This document shows, in pieces, positions 63,369 through 64,000 of a DNA stretch of 64,000 nucleotides (positions are counted from its first letter, which is position 1; every line of letters starts with the position of its first letter). Source of the DNA: Thermoflavifilum sp. (GTDB taxonomy: Bacteria; Bacteroidota; Bacteroidia; Chitinophagales; Chitinophagaceae); NCBI GenBank assembly GCA_023511875.1, contig JAIMAQ010000004.1:121096-185095 (forward strand), read 5' to 3'. A program made the translations under genes and the position numbers. Below the pieces are notes generated by a model. It worked only from the letters and a program-made list of their open reading frames with translations. It had not been told where the DNA came from and ran no database searches.

Positions 63369-64000
63369 GCTTATTTTTGATAAAGGTTGGAATTATTTGC
63401 TGAGGTAATGCATGATTTCACATGCAATGAATTAGTGAATGATTTATGATTAAATGGTTTTTATCCATGAATAACTAGTCACATAAAATCATCAAAATCT
63501 CTTAATGACTTGCCATCATGGTGGTTCTTTTAACTGTGAAAAACAATTAACAGATCCTCAAATAGAATCTTTTTGAACAAAAGTTTTTTTCTACAAGCGA
63601 TTTATACATGATTGATTAAGAAAGCTATCACATTATAGGTTTGATCTCTACCTCTTCTTTTTTGCTTGGAAACTTAAGAAAATTCAAGACTGTTAGAAAA
63701 ATAGCTGGGGCATGTTCCTTCTTTCTTTGTCTTGAAACAAAGAAAGAAGCAAAGAAAATTCAAGACTGCCAGAAAAATGGCCAGGGCATGTTCCTTCTTT
63801 CTTTGTCTGGAAACAAAGAAAGAAGCAAAGAAAATTCAAGACTGCCAGAAAAATGGCTGAAATGGCCTCCATTCGCTACGGAAAATGAAATACCCTTATG
63901 GGCTTGTGTAATGCTTATTCACTTTTTTGATACTTCAACTTTATCTACATCCCACCTCATTTTCCGTTTCACGCTCATGTTCGCCCATTTCTTCACGCCA
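63369..64000. other. gene-free right end with repeats
   Basis: About 630 bp without a convincing gene. It includes a 76-bp tandem repeat (63676-63858) and an 11-base inverted repeat (ACGGAAAATGA at 63878-63888 and TCATTTTCCGT at 63957-63967). The last 60 bases could be the 3' end of a minus-strand frame running off the edge, but that is too short to judge. Confidence 0.5.
63676..63858. repeat. 76-bp tandem repeat, about 2.4 copies, each with a perfect 13-bp hairpin
   Basis: Copies start at 63676, 63752 and 63828 (the last truncated near 63858). Each full copy contains CTTCTTTCTTTGT, a 6-base loop, and its exact complement (63718-63730 with 63737-63749; 63794-63806 with 63813-63825). Full copies differ at only a few positions. 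The form resembles extragenic palindromic repeats of Bacteroidota. Confidence 0.85.

Noticed and set aside
63676..63858. CRISPR array
   Set aside because: The unit is a direct tandem repeat with no unique spacers, and no cas genes are present.
63941..64000. C-terminus of a minus-strand gene running in from the right edge
   Set aside because: Only 19 codons before a stop; too short to judge, and the region is repetitive.

Overview
The window is chromosomal DNA of a Bacteroidota bacterium, most likely of the Chitinophagaceae or a near relative. Signs are a SusC/SusD pair, an ExbD-partner-type TonB, an MG2/plug outer-membrane protein, a GH3-family amide synthetase, a short Bacteroidota-type arginine decarboxylase, few Shine-Dalgarno sequences, and repeated matches to the phylum's promoter core TAnnTTTG (twice with an upstream TTTG at exactly 19 bases). 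There is no rRNA, tRNA, prophage, transposase or CRISPR array.

Layout. 0-3.8 kb: a minus-strand run of agmatinase-family enzyme, membrane protein, radical SAM protein and a TonB cut by the left edge. 3.9-15.8 kb: an AT-richer nutrient block with a ROK regulator, SusC, SusD, then a divergent set made of a heme c/PHM-like copper monooxygenase, a redoxin lipoprotein and an FG-GAP/ASPIC-UnbV lipoprotein. 16-31.7 kb: mostly housekeeping genes, namely PolX-PHP, a histone H1-like protein, rpmA-rplU, GH3-ddl-PASTA (overlapping genes), rhodanese, MG2/plug protein, deoxynucleoside kinase-folK, sppA, an ABC-2 permease with a SRPBCC/GyrI-like protein, and bioA.

31.8-36.9 kb is the most unusual part: a minus-strand protein-quality-control cluster of hsp20, a CbpA-type DnaJ, an unknown 118-residue protein, ftsH, thioredoxin, and a protein that joins an HPF/RaiA ribosome-hibernation domain to sigma-70 regions 2 and 4. 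A long imperfect dyad lies in the divergent hsp20/prfC promoter region, and a terminator-like hairpin separates hsp20 from the rest. Read together, this looks like a stress module linking chaperones, membrane proteolysis, ribosome hibernation and transcription.

37-64 kb: prfC, folA-thyA, queD, a GH2 enzyme with a beta-glucuronidase signature, a PrpD-family dehydratase, a TPR histidine kinase, speA (which would supply agmatine to the ureohydrolase at the left end), a LacI regulator, a MacB-type permease, a sigma54-type response regulator without a DNA-binding domain, an SDR protein without its catalytic Ser, pdhB, a DEAD-box helicase, a PLP decarboxylase, a DUF1080 protein, a GH9 cellulase-type enzyme and an AsmA-like protein. 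The right end holds a 76-bp tandem repeat whose units carry a perfect 13-bp hairpin.

Assignments rest on reading motifs by eye. No database search was possible, so family names are firmer than exact substrates.
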